Counted from the stretch's first letter, positions 24,701 to 36,758 are shown. The stretch: DNA of 64,000 nucleotides from Phoenix dactylifera (GCF_009389715.1 NC_052399.1:5086585-5150584); one strand, 5' to 3'. Notes: a model not told the origin generated them from the letters alone. Made by a program: numbers and translations.

Positions 24701-27700
24701 TCGCACGTACCTATATAATTATATAAAGCCATTTCAAGCCATGCACAATCAGGCCCATATGAACTAAAGAACACAATTATTTTTCATATCAGACTATGAA
24801 GATGATACAGTAATATAACAATAATCAGTTGCAGTAACACAAGGTCACTAGCAACATGCATAAAAGAAAATAGATAACAACATGTTGAATACCTTCATCA
24901 CTGCCAAATTGGTATCAATTCCATCTACTTTAACTCCATCAACCGTGGCTTTTGCTTGCTCTACCATTTTGTAGTTATCCCGGGACTCGCTAACAGCCTT
25001 CTCTAAGGAACTCATCTGCCCTACAACTAGTTCGCCAACAAGAAGCCTTTCATTATTAGCATCTAGAGACACCACCCCCAGATTTGACAAGATTGCTAGA
25101 GCAGATATAGAATACATTCCACTTCCAGAACTGAATTGGTTAACCCGATCCAACCCCCTAGAAGACATCATATCAGCAAGTGTTTCTAGTATCAGGTCAC
25201 CTCCAGGAAGCTGATCACAGAGGTTGAACATTAGAAGCGCCTCACATTTTATGGGCATTGAAGGAACTACCTCTTGAATAGCTTGTAAACGCAGAATGCC
25301 TAGTACAGCCTTCAACAGTGTTTCTTCCTTCTCAACACCCTTTATTTGGAACTTTCTAATAAAACTGTGGGCATAAAGAATTTCTTGCATAACGGCTAGC
25401 CAATAGTCGCGACGTGAATGACCTGTAAGCTCTGGAAACTCCATGATCACTGGTTCTGATCTACAAACAACATTAAAGGCATAATTAGTTACAATGCAAT
25501 TATCTTCTTCAAGAATATTCAACGCTTACTAACATCAACAATCCATAAATTATCCACCCAATACCCAAAGAAAAACAACATGGGGAAAAAAAAAAGTGGC
25601 AGTAAGGGAAGCTAAGAGTGCAACATTAGTAAACAGGCTGATAAATAATATGACTTACAAGGATATTGATTTGTACATGACTGCTTTGTCAAAAAGACGT
25701 GAACCCCATGGCCCACTCAACTCAGGCTTGATAACCTGCTTCAAATCATCTGCAAGTTCATATACTTTTGCTTTGTCATAAGTTACAACTCGTAGAGGTT
25801 CAAAGTAAAGAGCATGATCTGTCAGTGTTAATCTTCCTGCATTAATAAGGTTTAATAAGTAATCATATAGCAGCAAGAGGACATGAACTGTGAACAAAGA
25901 TTTGTGAATCTAAGTACCTAAAAATAAGCTGTCTATCCTAGATCATTAATCAATTACACGACCTATATTGTTCACCAAACCAAAAAGTAGAATGTTAGTA
26001 AGCACAGAAACCCACCAGGCCATATAGAAATTCCTACATGTTCAAGTACTGGTTGGGTAGTCAATGTTCCATCCAAATCAAGGATCCTTTCTCCTCTATC
26101 TGATCGAAGACCCGAAAGAAGAGATGATTCTGATTGAGTCTTCATTTTTTTTATTGCTCTGTATAAGGGGAAGAAATTCTAGAATTAGACACAATTTACC
26201 GATAATATGTTCAGTTATGAGCCAACACAGCATATGCATAACTGAAATATCATTGGGAATGAAGAAAGGTAAAAATCCTGCATATGCAAAAAATAAGACT
26301 TGAAAGTAGAGTGATAGACTAAAAGGCATTGTCTACTTTGAGAACACCGAAGTATCAAAACTTTTGTAAGTCTTTGGAATGTTTTACTCATCACCACTTA
26401 CTACAAGTAATCTATCAAATATAATCATGAAACTTCCAACATTAGACATTATGCTTGCCACAAACCTAACTTGGCATGAATATTCCCTCAACCAGTATGG
26501 ACAAATTATTCATGTTAATTAGTAAGTTAGCCATAATTAGCAGAAAAGACCACTGGACTTCATGCCTCAAGTAACATAAAGAGATGAAATTTTGTCCAAA
26601 AACAAGATAAGTTAGCATAAAGACATCCAAATATTTATTAAACTGCAAAAGAAATTACTTCAATTCATCAGGAAGTCACGAAAAGTTGCAAGAAGCTAAG
26701 ATACAATGCCATCAAACCCAATGAAACATTAACAAAAGTAGAGAAGTAGACAACATAATAGATAACAGTATATTATGCTGTGCGCTCTCGCGCAGGAGGG
26801 GCTGGTGCAGTTTATATCATGGATTTAAAATATATTAAATAATCATCCGAATACTCAACAAGGCGATGCCAGGGAATAAAAATTAGTGTCCTTTATCTTC
26901 ATTATCATGTGAAGAAGCAGGAACTAAGGGAAGAAAGAAGTAGAAGAAGTTGAATGGAGATTCTTGAACGTGGAAATCAGAAAGGTTAGGTCAGGAGTTT
27001 CCTAATTTAAGTTTTACGCTCATTTGAAGAAACATGTACAAAAGGAAGGAGTTACATTCTGTTTTTCACATTCCAACAGCTGCATTACAGCGCTATGGAT
27101 TTGGCTTCAACTTCTACATTTCAGTTATCATGCTTTGGTACAAGTATATTGCTCATGACAGTGAGGGTGGTTGTTTTCTTTATTTAGAAAAAATACAGGA
27201 GAGAGTTATGATCAATCTGGGCCACTCATTTTATCTGAGAACTAATATGAGTTCTGCTAATAAGATCAACCAGAGAGGCTATTTTCTTGGTTGTGCATAG
27301 TTTTCAGTGAAATGAAAAAAGCATGGAGCAAAGTGACATGAGAGGTAATTTGAAGGGGCATAATTGAACAGGTTCACAAAAATTGTTATAGATATGAGCA
27401 GTTAAAAGCATTAAAGTAGTGTTTTATTTTATCTGAGACACAGGATTTTCGACAAGCAATAGACCCATGAGAAAGAGCTAAACTATAATATAGTTTTACC
27501 GACCACATATGTTTAGGAGAAGGTGCAATTTTAATGCTATATCAAACATTCCAATAGCACCAGAACAGGGACAAAACCTCAATTCTTATCATGGAGAGAA
27601 GCTCCAAAGAATGGGATTATCTAACAGAAAGAATAAAACAAGAAAGTATACAATTGTAATTTTCCTGGAAAGTGAATAAGAAAATGGTTCCATTCAAATT

Positions 27701-29728
27701 TGATAGTGTGAACAAGCACCAGTTTGATTGTTTAGGTTCTCAGATGTTTACTATGCAGAAATTTGCACATGCGGACAAGCACGTACGATGAGATGGCAAA
27801 ATGGGATGTGATTTTCTACAGGTCAAAATGTTTAAGTAATATGAACGCACAAAGTAGAAGCATCAAAAAAGTGAGGATACTAAGGTGGTTAAAATTGAAT
27901 GCCATAGGGAAAGCATATTATTTGTACAAATCAAGATAAATGGAAGAGAACACCAGTAATGGTATGAATACACTAGGGGAATAGCATAAGCAGATACCAG
28001 CATAGACTAAATAAGAACATTGCATTTGTTAGAAATGAATGTGTTAGGAGAAACATACAAATATAATTGAAGAACAATGCTGGGTATGGTCTGTGCAGGT
28101 GCAAGCATACTTAGATGTTCTTAGTTGAAAATGCTAGAAGAGCGATGTTCTTAGTCTGTCCACTGTGGTTCATCTGAGATGTTATAGTTTAAGTTTGTAA
28201 GAAGTCCTTAATTAGTAAGATATGCCTTCACAAGTTAACAGGCTCTGCTATAAGACATTTGTGAAATAGATTGTTTCATTACATTGTCAATCACAGGCAT
28301 AAAGTATTAATAAAACAGATAGTTAGCAATATTGTACATTTTCCTACTGACAGCATGGTGAATGAAATATGTTGAATGGTAACCTGTCTAGTGCTCCAAG
28401 GTATTTGTCATATATAGCAAATGAAAGTCGACCTCCAGTCGAAGTTGTAAGCACATCAAAAAGATTGAAGCAGGTAATTACATCTGCAACGGTGGGGATT
28501 GCAGGTGCTATTCGAGAAAAAGCATTTACCCCAACAGTACTCTCCTTGTCCACCTGCAATAAGGATGAGACACAATTGAGTTTGGAAGAACCAGACACTC
28601 AGGATTGTGAGATATGTCAGCCAAATAAAAAATATTGGAATAAAAATTCCGGTAAAATCTATGTGTGAGAGGGTCTCTTTAAATTATCTACCTTGAGTAA
28701 AGGCTGACTAGCGGCAGCAGGAGCTTCCCAGGCTAACATCATATCAAATGTCAGGCGGCGAAGGTTCTTATCAGAGAGGTGGCCTGTGACTTGAGTAGAG
28801 AGAGATAGTGCTCTAAAGCAGCAGTACTCCAAGAAATTTCTTGCATAATTTGATGGGTGTTTTATGGACTCAGATGCTTCCTTGTCAAAGTTATGCTGAA
28901 GCTCATCCATAGAAACTTCAAGAATTCTGCAGCAAAGTGGCAATGAAAGCAAAAATTAGCACAACCTGACAGCAATCAAACATTAAAAAAACGACCATTT
29001 ACAGAAACATCTAATAATCGCAAGGTTAAAAAGGTTGTGTCCCGGCCTGCAACACTGCTTACAAAATAGTGCAATATTAAATGTTACAAAACAATCCCCC
29101 AACTTTCACCGCATAGTGACTGATCAAAAAACAGACACCATAACCTTTGAACTTTACTGACAGTTTATTTTGATGAGAAATAATGATTTGCTCCCTGCAT
29201 TTTGTACCGAAACTAGTAATTGGATAGCTAGAAACCTTTAGAAGTCACTTTCTTGAAAATTGAGAGGAGACAAGACAAAGAAACCCCGTTTTCTAGCCCA
29301 ATTTCTGTAGGGCAATCCCATGTTCCTTTTCTCATTGCCAACAAGTTGAGATGAAACTGCTAAGCTGAACGCTACAACATATAAATAGTGCTGCTCTCTG
29401 TTGCGTTTCAGGGGGACAAAAAATCGAAGCTCGATCTAAACATACGAAAAAAGAAAAAAAAGAATGCATTCGATTTGAAGTAAAATCAGATGGAAACGAG
29501 GAAAGTGACAGAAGTATCATGATAATAAGATATATACCGGGAGCAACGGCCGACGATGACGTTGGCCATGGGGGAGAGCTCGGAAATCCACTTGCGCTTG
29601 CCGGAGGGGGAGCGGGCCATCTCCTCGAACTCCTCATCGAAGGAGTTCCGGCGGCTGAGCGCCCACTTGAACGCCCCGTCCTTCACGAGCCCTTCCAACA
29701 CGTTCCGGGTTTTGCTCATCATCGGCAT
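15713..29728 (-). CDS. DUF639 family membrane protein, nine exons
   Basis: Coding exons in order: 29538-29728, 28692-28926, 28384-28553, 26016-26158, 25659-25836, 24893-25460, 21919-22031, 16885-17128, 15713-15940. All introns are GT-AG and the 2070 coding bases give 689 aa, close to the Arabidopsis family length of about 690. Exon 1 starts MPMMSKTRNVLEGLVKDG; exon 2 has NFLEYCCFRALSLSTQVTGH; exons 4-5 have PGRLTLTDHALYFEPLRVV, which looks like a GRAM/PH-type fold. Hydrophobic segments lie near residues 534-556 (exon 8) and 619-645 (exon 9), so the C-terminus is membrane-anchored. The function of DUF639 is unknown. The frame stays open upstream of 29728 only from a TTG. Introns 6 and 7 (3.0-5 kb) hold repeats. 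Confidence 0.93.
17955..18034. repeat. 40-bp tandem duplication in DUF639 intron 7
   Basis: The block beginning TAGGTCACCATGACATC occurs twice head to tail (about 17955-17994 and 17995-18034) with very few changes, so it is recent compared with the larger duplication at 20165-21130. Confidence 0.8.
19550..19930. mobile_element. Foldback element of the GGTACCGGT family in DUF639 intron 7
   Basis: The left end (CAAAGTCTGCTGAACCGG) and the reverse complement of the right end (CAAAGATTGCCAAACCGG) match at most positions. The interior has an arm pair AAAAGGCCACAGCGC / GTGGCCTTTTT. Related elements lie at 22919-23586 and 41588-42010. It is non-coding. The class (Mutator-like or hAT MITE) is inferred. 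Confidence 0.6.
20165..21130. repeat. Diverged ~0.5 kb tandem duplication in DUF639 intron 7
   Basis: Two head-to-tail blocks (about 20165-20600 and 20700-21130) share long stretches, for example CAAACAAATCAGGCAATTTG followed by GGGCT and AACAGAAGTAAATGA, and the CCCTTGCAGCA block. Substitutions and small gaps separate them, so the duplication is old. No coding content. Confidence 0.8.
22919..23586. mobile_element. Long foldback element in DUF639 intron 6
   Basis: The ends AAGGTTCGCC (left) and GGCAAACCT (right) are inverted. Flanks TAGTATAAA (22910-22918) and TGGTATAAA (23587-23595) agree at 8 of 9 positions, a Mutator-like duplication size. The two halves pair along much of their length; the centre (about 23203-23300) is a near-perfect hairpin with CCGCGG at its base and an AAGTGAAGT stem. 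The left arm holds a purine-rich run and the right arm its pyrimidine complement. It is non-coding. Confidence 0.75.
29538..29728 (-). other. First coding exon of the DUF639 gene
   Basis: It is GC-rich compared with later exons, and its donor is CCCG followed by GTATAT. Listed to fix the 5' end of the gene: the MITE at 30156 begins 428 bp upstream of the start codon, in the likely promoter or 5' UTR. Confidence 0.85.
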
Positions 29729-30155
29729 CTCCTTCACCTCCCCCTCAAAACCCCAATGCTTGGACCGCTTTAAATTTCCAAATTCCAATGCCTCAGTCTC
29801 TACGATCTCGTTCTCTTCCCCCCTCCCCAACGAAAGCCCAACCTAAATCCTTCTCCGCTGAGATACCCATTTGGGCAAAAGGGTATTAGATTTCTCGGAG
29901 TAATAACCATTAGAAGAATGTCCTTGTTCTTGCTTCTACTGGGATTTGAAGGAAGATTGTAGGGAAAGAAACGGATAGGGCAAAAGAGGAAAGGGTGGGC
30001 GGACGCAAAGCGGCGAGATTTTATTCGGGGCGCGGGGCCGCCGTAAGGAAAACCAAATGCTGAGTGGTTTTGTTTTATGACTGCGGTTTTGGCACAGCGA
30101 CAGGTATGCTGGAAAAAAAGAAGATTGGGGCGGTTGCTGGAGGGGCTTCTTTGGG

Positions 30156-30862
30156 GGTAGTTCTATATACACCCCCCCTATTGCTCAGGACACCCCCCAA
30201 AAACCAAAAAAAAAATACCCAAACTAATCTTTAGTGTAATTACCATATTGCCCTTGAAATTTTCTCATACACCCCCCCTTTCTCCTCCTCCGTTTCGTTT
30301 TGAAAAGAAAAAAAAAACACCCCTCAAACCCCCCTTAAACCCCTCCTCCCCCGTTCCCCCTTCTCCCTCTCGTCGCCGGCATTCTCCCGATCTCCGACCA
30401 CCTCGCCAACCGAACAGATCTGTTCGGCTGCACAGTGCCGAACAGAAGGCTTCTGTCCGGCACTGTTCAGCCGAACAGAAGCCTTTTGTTCGGCGATCCA
30501 GTGCCGAACGGAGCACGAACCGTGAAAAAAAAAAATTTCGGGAGAAGCCGGCGAGGTGGTTCCGGGAGAAGCCGGCGAGGTGGTCGGAGATCGGGAGAAT
30601 GCCGGCGACGAGAGGGAGAAGGGAGAACGGGGGGGTTTTGGGCGTTGGCGAGGTGTTTTGCAGGGGAAGAGCGGGGTGGGGGGGGTTGGGGGGTGTAGAG
30701 AGCAATTTAGGTGAGGGGGTGGGGAGGGTGGGGGGTAATTTAGGAATTTTTAATTTTTTAGGGGTGTCCTTAGCAAATGGGGGGGTGTAGAGTGTATTTA
30801 ATTTTTTTTTAATTTTTGGGGGGTGTCCTGAGCGATAGGGGGGGGTGTATATAGAACCAGCC
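30156..30862. mobile_element. Foldback MITE, copy 1, with 10-bp target duplication
   Basis: The unit starts GGTAGTTCTATATACACC and ends with the inverse of GGCTGGTTCTATATACACC. CTTCTTTGGG flanks it perfectly (30146-30155 and 30863-30872). Both arms carry matching blocks: the C-run/G-run terminus, an A-rich spacer, the CGCCGGCATTCTCCCGATC block and its inverse, and a centre of CTGTTCGGC-type words in both directions. Compared with copy 2 (35872-36758), about 150-190 bp of the left arm near 30409 is missing. A 9-10-bp duplication suggests a Mutator-type transposase source. Apparent ORFs inside are by-products of repeats. Confidence 0.87.
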
Positions 30863-30872
30863 CTTCTTTGGG

Positions 30873-32880
30873 TACCTGGTCTACTTGGAAATACGGTCGT
30901 GGGCACGTGCCGAGCACCGTGCGTGGCTGGATTTGGTAGCTGTTAATAGTACACGAGGAGAGACTATCTCCGGTACTGCATGCATCGCTTGGATGTACAC
31001 ACGGCCAATCAGAGCGCCCATTTTTATGGTCACATTCATTAAGCATTTATATGAGTACAACGCTAGTAGGAATGAAACTAGATCTAATAACATCGGTTCC
31101 AACCTATTTCCATATCCAACTAATATTTATATTTATATCCATCAAAAAACAATAGTATGAATATAGATAAACAACTATTCGATTTGTATCCGAATATCCG
31201 ATACTATTTATAATCTTATTTAATTTTATAAAATATTTATGAACTTTTTAAAAAAATAAATAACTATATTAATAGACTTTTAACTTGATTTATCATCCAC
31301 TTAGCAATATCTTTAATTCTGTGATCATAAAGTTTAATTATCCGATTTATATCCATATTTTTGGTATTTATTTTGTATTCGCATCTTTTTAAAATAAATA
31401 TAGATACGAATTTTTGCATTCGACTAACATTCTTATCTATATCTATATTCGCCAAGCAAAATAAATATGCATATAAATATATTGGTGTTCGATCCGATTT
31501 TAACCCTAACTGCTAGAGAAATGAGCGGTTATGATTATGGACGTGCACCGTCATATGTCACATGGTAGGATGTAACTTCTTATATATAAGATGGGCGTTG
31601 TGTCATGAACAATATTCTTAGCAGGTTATTTTAAGAGAATTTGGATTGTGAAATACTGGGTTAGAGATCAGGTTGAAGTGAGAATCCAATAAAATTGACC
31701 AAAACTTGGCTCTTCAAGCTGGTTGGTTGAATCTTGTCTGGCTGTGTAGGATTGTTTATTTAGTCTGAGCAGACATCTGATGCTGGTCTTCACTCTGACC
31801 ATGCTTCATGCTAAATACAAGTTTATAAATTAGTTATTTAGAACCGTGGTTGGAGAAAGTCCAATCCAGAGAACTTCATCGACAAAATTTGAATCATGAC
31901 TTCTTGCAAACAAAATTAGGTGCTGATTGTTTAAGTTGAGCTCAAAGTTTTCATCTTGGTCAAGATCCACATTTGCATTAGTACTGCACACCAATTAATA
32001 TAAAATTACTAAATATTGCACTCTTAAATTCAATCTATTCCGAAACACGGTTAATAGAATGTTAAAATATTGGTTGAGATTTTTTTATTTGAGAACTAGG
32101 CATAAGAAAAAAGTTGAAGGAAATAGAATGAAGTCAGGCTTAGAAACATGGTTATTGATCCCAATGTTCAATAACTTTACCCAACTACACTAATTGGTAC
32201 CTTCTTAATTAATCAAGGTTCTTTGATCTCCCTTTTCATAACTTTAATTAAATGCTCTAATATTTGAACAATAAAAATGCTATCATCAGAATATTTAGAT
32301 GGTCAATGGTTAAGCTTGAATCATGCAATTAAGGGCTAAAACTTGGTATAGGTCTTTAATAAGACACATGCCGCCGCACATAGTGTATATTTGTGCTATG
32401 TTGTACTAGCCGTAATGCATATGTAAATGCTCATGGCTGCTAATGAATTTTAAATATAGGATAATTTTAATTTTTATAAAAAATTAAAAAAAATTAAGCA
32501 AGGATGGGGTGCCAATATATGGTCTTTATAATTTTTTAGATTTATTTATTAAATTACAACTTAAACTAAACAAGCTTTTAGTTTTTGGTATAACCAACAA
32601 ATCATTGTTCATTCAGACTCACTAGCGCTTGCTATGCATAGAACGTAGAAACCTCAGTTAAGGAGAATTTTCCTTTGGAACCATTTACCAGAGTCAATCA
32701 ATGTTAAAATATTATTTTTCCATATAGATTTATCGTAATTCAAATAATTAAAAGAGAAATCTAATTAAAGCTATTATGGAAATTGTAAGCTGCTTTTATA
32801 TAGTTTTAGGATTGATGCTCCTTTTTCTAGGCTTGGCAGGCTTCGGGGAGATAGAAGTGCATCAATCCTGAAAAGTGGTT
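30873..32880. other. AT-rich intergenic DNA
   Basis: No gene was seen. Bases 31090-31500 contain ATCCGAATATCCGA and similar words in both directions and may be a decayed MITE; I cannot set its ends. Confidence 0.4.
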
Positions 32881-32884
32881 AAAT

Positions 32885-33745
32885 GCGTAAATTTTTTTAT
32901 AATTTTTTTGCATACATATTCTTCTAAATATTAAAATTTACGTGAATACTCTTCCAAAATTGATATTTGCATATATACTCTAATCAAATACTTATTTTAT
33001 ATGTATACTCATGCCATCTAATGCCGTTAAGAAGTTAGCAGTTAAAAATTAAAATAATTAAAATACCATTAATGGGTAAACATGCAAAAAGAAAAATTTA
33101 TAAGGGTATACATGAAAATAGCAATTTTGGAGGGTATCCGTGCAATTTAATATATTTAGGAGGGTATACATTCAAAAAAAATTCTTAGATTTTTGCATAA
33201 ATATTCTTCTAAATATTAAAATTTGCACAAATACCCTCCAAATTGATATTTAACTTGCCTGCCCTCACAAAACACTATTTTTGTATGAATACTTTTAACA
33301 TAACTATTCAACTAACGTAATTAGCCAAAATTATATTTATTTAAATTAAAATAATTATAAAAGTATCCTTTTATTACTAAAGTGGGTAACAGGTTAACAA
33401 ATCTTATTGGAAACTAAAATTAGATATTTTTGCATATAAATCCTCATAAATATGTAAAATTGTATGAATACTTTCACAAAATATTATTTGCATATATACC
33501 CTTATCAAATATTTCTTTTTACACATCTACCTATTAAGGTTATTTTAATTATTTTTAATTTTAAGCCACTAATTTTTTAACGACATTAGATGGGATGAGC
33601 ATATATGCAAGAAAAAAGAGAAATGAAAGGTATATACACAAAACAAGTATTTTATAAGGATATATATGTAAATATTAATTTTGGAAGGATATTCATGTAA
33701 ATTTTAATATTTAGAAGGATATATACACACAAAATTTTTATTTAT
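32885..33745. repeat. Two adjacent AT-rich foldback units
   Basis: Unit A (about 32885-33182) starts TTCTTCTAAATATTAAAATTT and ends with an inverted version containing ATATTTAGGAGGGTATAC. Unit B (about 33183-33745) starts with nearly the same text and ends with its inverse near 33690-33720. The words CTCCAAAATTGATATTT and inverses recur in each arm. They are non-coding MITE-like foldbacks lying head to tail. Ends are approximate. Confidence 0.65.
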
Positions 33746-34377
33746 TTATATAATATTATGCATGTATATAGTTTTTTAGAAAGGTTGCTTAAATGTACAA
33801 CAAAAGTTATTTGGCTAAGTGTCAACATAATACCCAAACCACCCTTCATGCTTTACAATAATTCTTGTGTCATACCTATCTCTTTGTTCTTGAATTAACA
33901 AGCACAATAGTGCAGTTTCGAGATCTTGAATGACCATTTTGTATATAAAAAAAAGATCAGATGTTACTATTTTGCAGTTCACCCTTTCCAAGATCTCGGA
34001 TCATAGGACCATAACTAGATTTTTATTTAAAGATCATACGTCTTGATGCAACATTAAAATTATTTTATTGTAACCTAACTATTATATGCTCAAAATATGA
34101 TTATTATTTTTTGCATGCAAGAATAAAACTGACCCTCCATATCATATGATAGTAGGAGCCTCTTGGCCGGCCTCTGGCTCTTTATTCTATGCGTGAAATG
34201 GGCCCTCCATGGCATTACACGTTATCCCAACCTTGAGCTCGATCCAATGTGATATCCTCCCAGGTTTTAGCAAGCAAATCAGCTCACGGAAACATCAAGA
34301 TTACAAGCATTGGCCTGTCATGGATGCTACTATTTATGCTTCGATATGTGCCTCAGAAATTGTGCCTGTAGCCACTG

Positions 34378-34744
34378 AAAACTCACAATCCTGCGACCAA
34401 GATGGTAAGGGGGCTTAGACTCCACCCGAGTTGTTCGGGTTCAAAACGTGCGGGCATCAATTAAATCAGAGAACCGCATGTCCTGCGTATGGATGACTCT
34501 GTGTGGATATGCTTTTCTAAGCTTCCTTCCATTAGTACAGAAATGGCGCTGGAGTAACGTACTCACACGTGGATGGCCCAGTTTAGTTTTCCACGGGTTG
34601 AAGAGAGTACGTGAAAACTTGCAATCCGCATCGGACATTTTTTAATGAAAGGGGAGTCAGTAAAAGCTGCTATGCGGGTAGGGTTCTGCCCCTCCCCCCT
34701 CCCCTTCTATTTTTCTACCCAAAAAAAAAAAAAAAACTCACAAT
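34378..34744 (+). mobile_element. tRNA-derived SINE, copy 2, with target-site duplication
   Basis: AAAACTCACAAT flanks the unit (34378-34389 and 34733-34744, sharing tail A residues). Box A-like TGGTAAGGGGG is at 34403-34413 and box B GGTTCAAAAC at 34438-34447. The body after box B and the pyrimidine-rich 3' block before the A tail are collinear with copy 1 (for example CGATTAAAT against CAATTAAAT, and CGCATCGAACAT against CGCATCGGACAT). It is more diverged, with a shorter body. Confidence 0.87.
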
Positions 34745-35861
34745 TCTCTTCATCATGCAAAAGCCAACCTGTTGGCCCGTGGTACGATATATCCATCCCA
34801 ACTGCACCTTACGACGATCGAGACTTGTCAAAGCGGATCGCTACAAAAGCCGGTAACCGTAAGGTAGGGACGGACTGCCACCGAATCGAGTACTGATATG
34901 ACCTTCTCTGCCTCGCGCTCGCTCGATCGCCCATAGAGCCTGGATGGATGGTTGAGCTGCAAACCTGCCAATTGGTCTAGAAGATGCAAAGATGCGCAAA
35001 TGCCTGCATAAAAAAATCTAACCTATCATTCCAAGATGAGGGAGATGGATAAGATAAACCACTCCGATTAAGCACGACAATCGAGTTAGATCGGATGGAT
35101 GGCAATATAGATCGAATTAAAAATTTGTCAATCTAAATCTAATTTATTTATTAAATAGATCAAAATTTTAGATCTGAATCCGATTTATTTATTAAATAAG
35201 TAATCCAATATGATCTAATCTACATAACAATTTATTAAACATATCAAATTAGATTAAATGAGATAGAAGAATTTTTAATAGTTTAAATAAATTTAAACAG
35301 ATTAAACAAAGTAAGCGAGTTAGAAACAAGTTAGACAGATTTTAAATAAATTAAATAAATTTTGAATAGATTAAATAGATTAAGTTATAATTTAATTTAA
35401 TTATTAAATAAATCAAAATGGGTCTACACGGATTAAATGGATCAAAATGTTTCCAGAACGAATCATAAATTGCCACGCTCCGAGTCCGCTGGGTACAGTG
35501 ACTTCCTTCGTGATCGTTTCCGGTATTTATTTTTTAATAACAGTACTTTCTATTATTTAATAATGCCTAAATCCACGGAATCCATATCAATCCAGCTGTC
35601 ATCTATTTCCAAATGAACCGCGAATCACACCCCAGTTAGATATAGATGGATTTGGACCGTCAAAGATATTTTGACTCGAGTCAAACGCTTTAGGATCACG
35701 GAATTGACGGTTGGTTTTTTTTATTTTATTATCAAAAAGAAATAGGAAACGGTACCGCGTGGATACCGTAACAAGAGGGAGAGAGGATTTACCGCCCAAA
35801 AAGCGCGTCGAAGAAATCGCAGTCCACCGCGGGTTCGGATGTTATCTTCCAAACGGAATGG
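34745..35861. other. Intergenic DNA
   Basis: No gene was found. 35090-35450 is low-complexity text with repeated ATTAAATAGAT-like words, possibly an old repeat. Confidence 0.4.
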
Positions 35862-35871
35862 ACGGTGCAGG

Positions 35872-36758
35872 GGTAGTTCTATATACACCCCCCCTATTGC
35901 TCAGGACACCCCCCAAAAACCAAAAAAAAAATACCCAAACTAACCTTTAGTGTAATTACCATATTACCCTTGAAATTTTCTCATACACCCCCCTTCCTCC
36001 TCCTCCGTTTCGTTTTGAAAAGAAAAAAAAAAAACACCCCTCAAACCCCCCTTAAACCCCTCCTCCCCCGTTCCCCCTTCTCCCTCTCGTCGCCGGCATT
36101 CTCCCGATCTCCGACCACCTCGCCGGCTTCTCCCGGAACCACCTCGCCGGCTTCTCCCGAAATTTTTTTTTTTCACGGTTCGTGCTCCGTTCGGCACTGG
36201 ATCGCCGAACAAAAGGCTTCTGTTCGGCTGAACAGTGCCGAACAGAAGCCTTCTGTTCGGCAACCCTCAACCGAACAGATCTGTTCGGCTGCACAGTGCC
36301 GAACAGAAGGCTTCTGTCCGGCACTGTTCAGCCGAACAGAAGGCTTCTGTCCGGCACTGTTCAGCCGAACAGAAGCCTTTTGTTCGGCGATCCAGTGCCG
36401 AACGGAGCACGAACCGTGAAAAAAAAAAATTTCGGGAGAAGCCGGCGAGGTGGTTCCGGGAGAAGTCGGCGAGGTGGTCGGAGATCGGGAGAATGCCGGT
36501 GACGAGAGGGAGAAGGGGGAACGGGGGGGTTTTGGGCGTTGGCGAGGTGTTTTGGAGGGGAAGAGCGGGGTGGGGGGGGGGGTTGGGGGGTGTAGAGAGC
36601 AATTTAGGTGAGGGGGTGGGGAGGGTGGGGGGTAATTTAGGAATTTTTAATTTTTTAGGGGTGTCCTTAGCAAATGGGGGGGTGTAGAGAGTATTTAATT
36701 TTTTTTTAATTTTTGGGGGGTGTCCTGAGCAATAGGGGGGGTGTATATAGAACCACCC
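35872..36758. mobile_element. Foldback MITE, copy 2 (full-length), with 10-bp target duplication
   Basis: It starts GGTAGTTCTATATACACC and ends ATATAGAACCACCC, flanked by a perfect ACGGTGCAGG (35862-35871 and 36759-36768). The element is 887 bp and folds on itself almost end to end: terminal C-run against G-run, CGCCGGCTTCTCCC against its inverse, TTCACGGTTCGTGCTCCG against its inverse. The centre is a run of CTGTTCGGC / GCCGAACAG words with a repeated unit around 36300-36365. It is highly similar to copy 1, so the family moved recently. No transposase is encoded. Confidence 0.9.

Noticed and set aside
30265-30906. 213-aa minus-strand open frame and similar frames (30248-30790, 36235-36687)
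   Set aside because: They lie wholly inside the foldback MITEs; the C-run, GCCGAACAG and CGCCGG repeats leave few stops in any frame. The same text is open on both strands and resembles no protein family.
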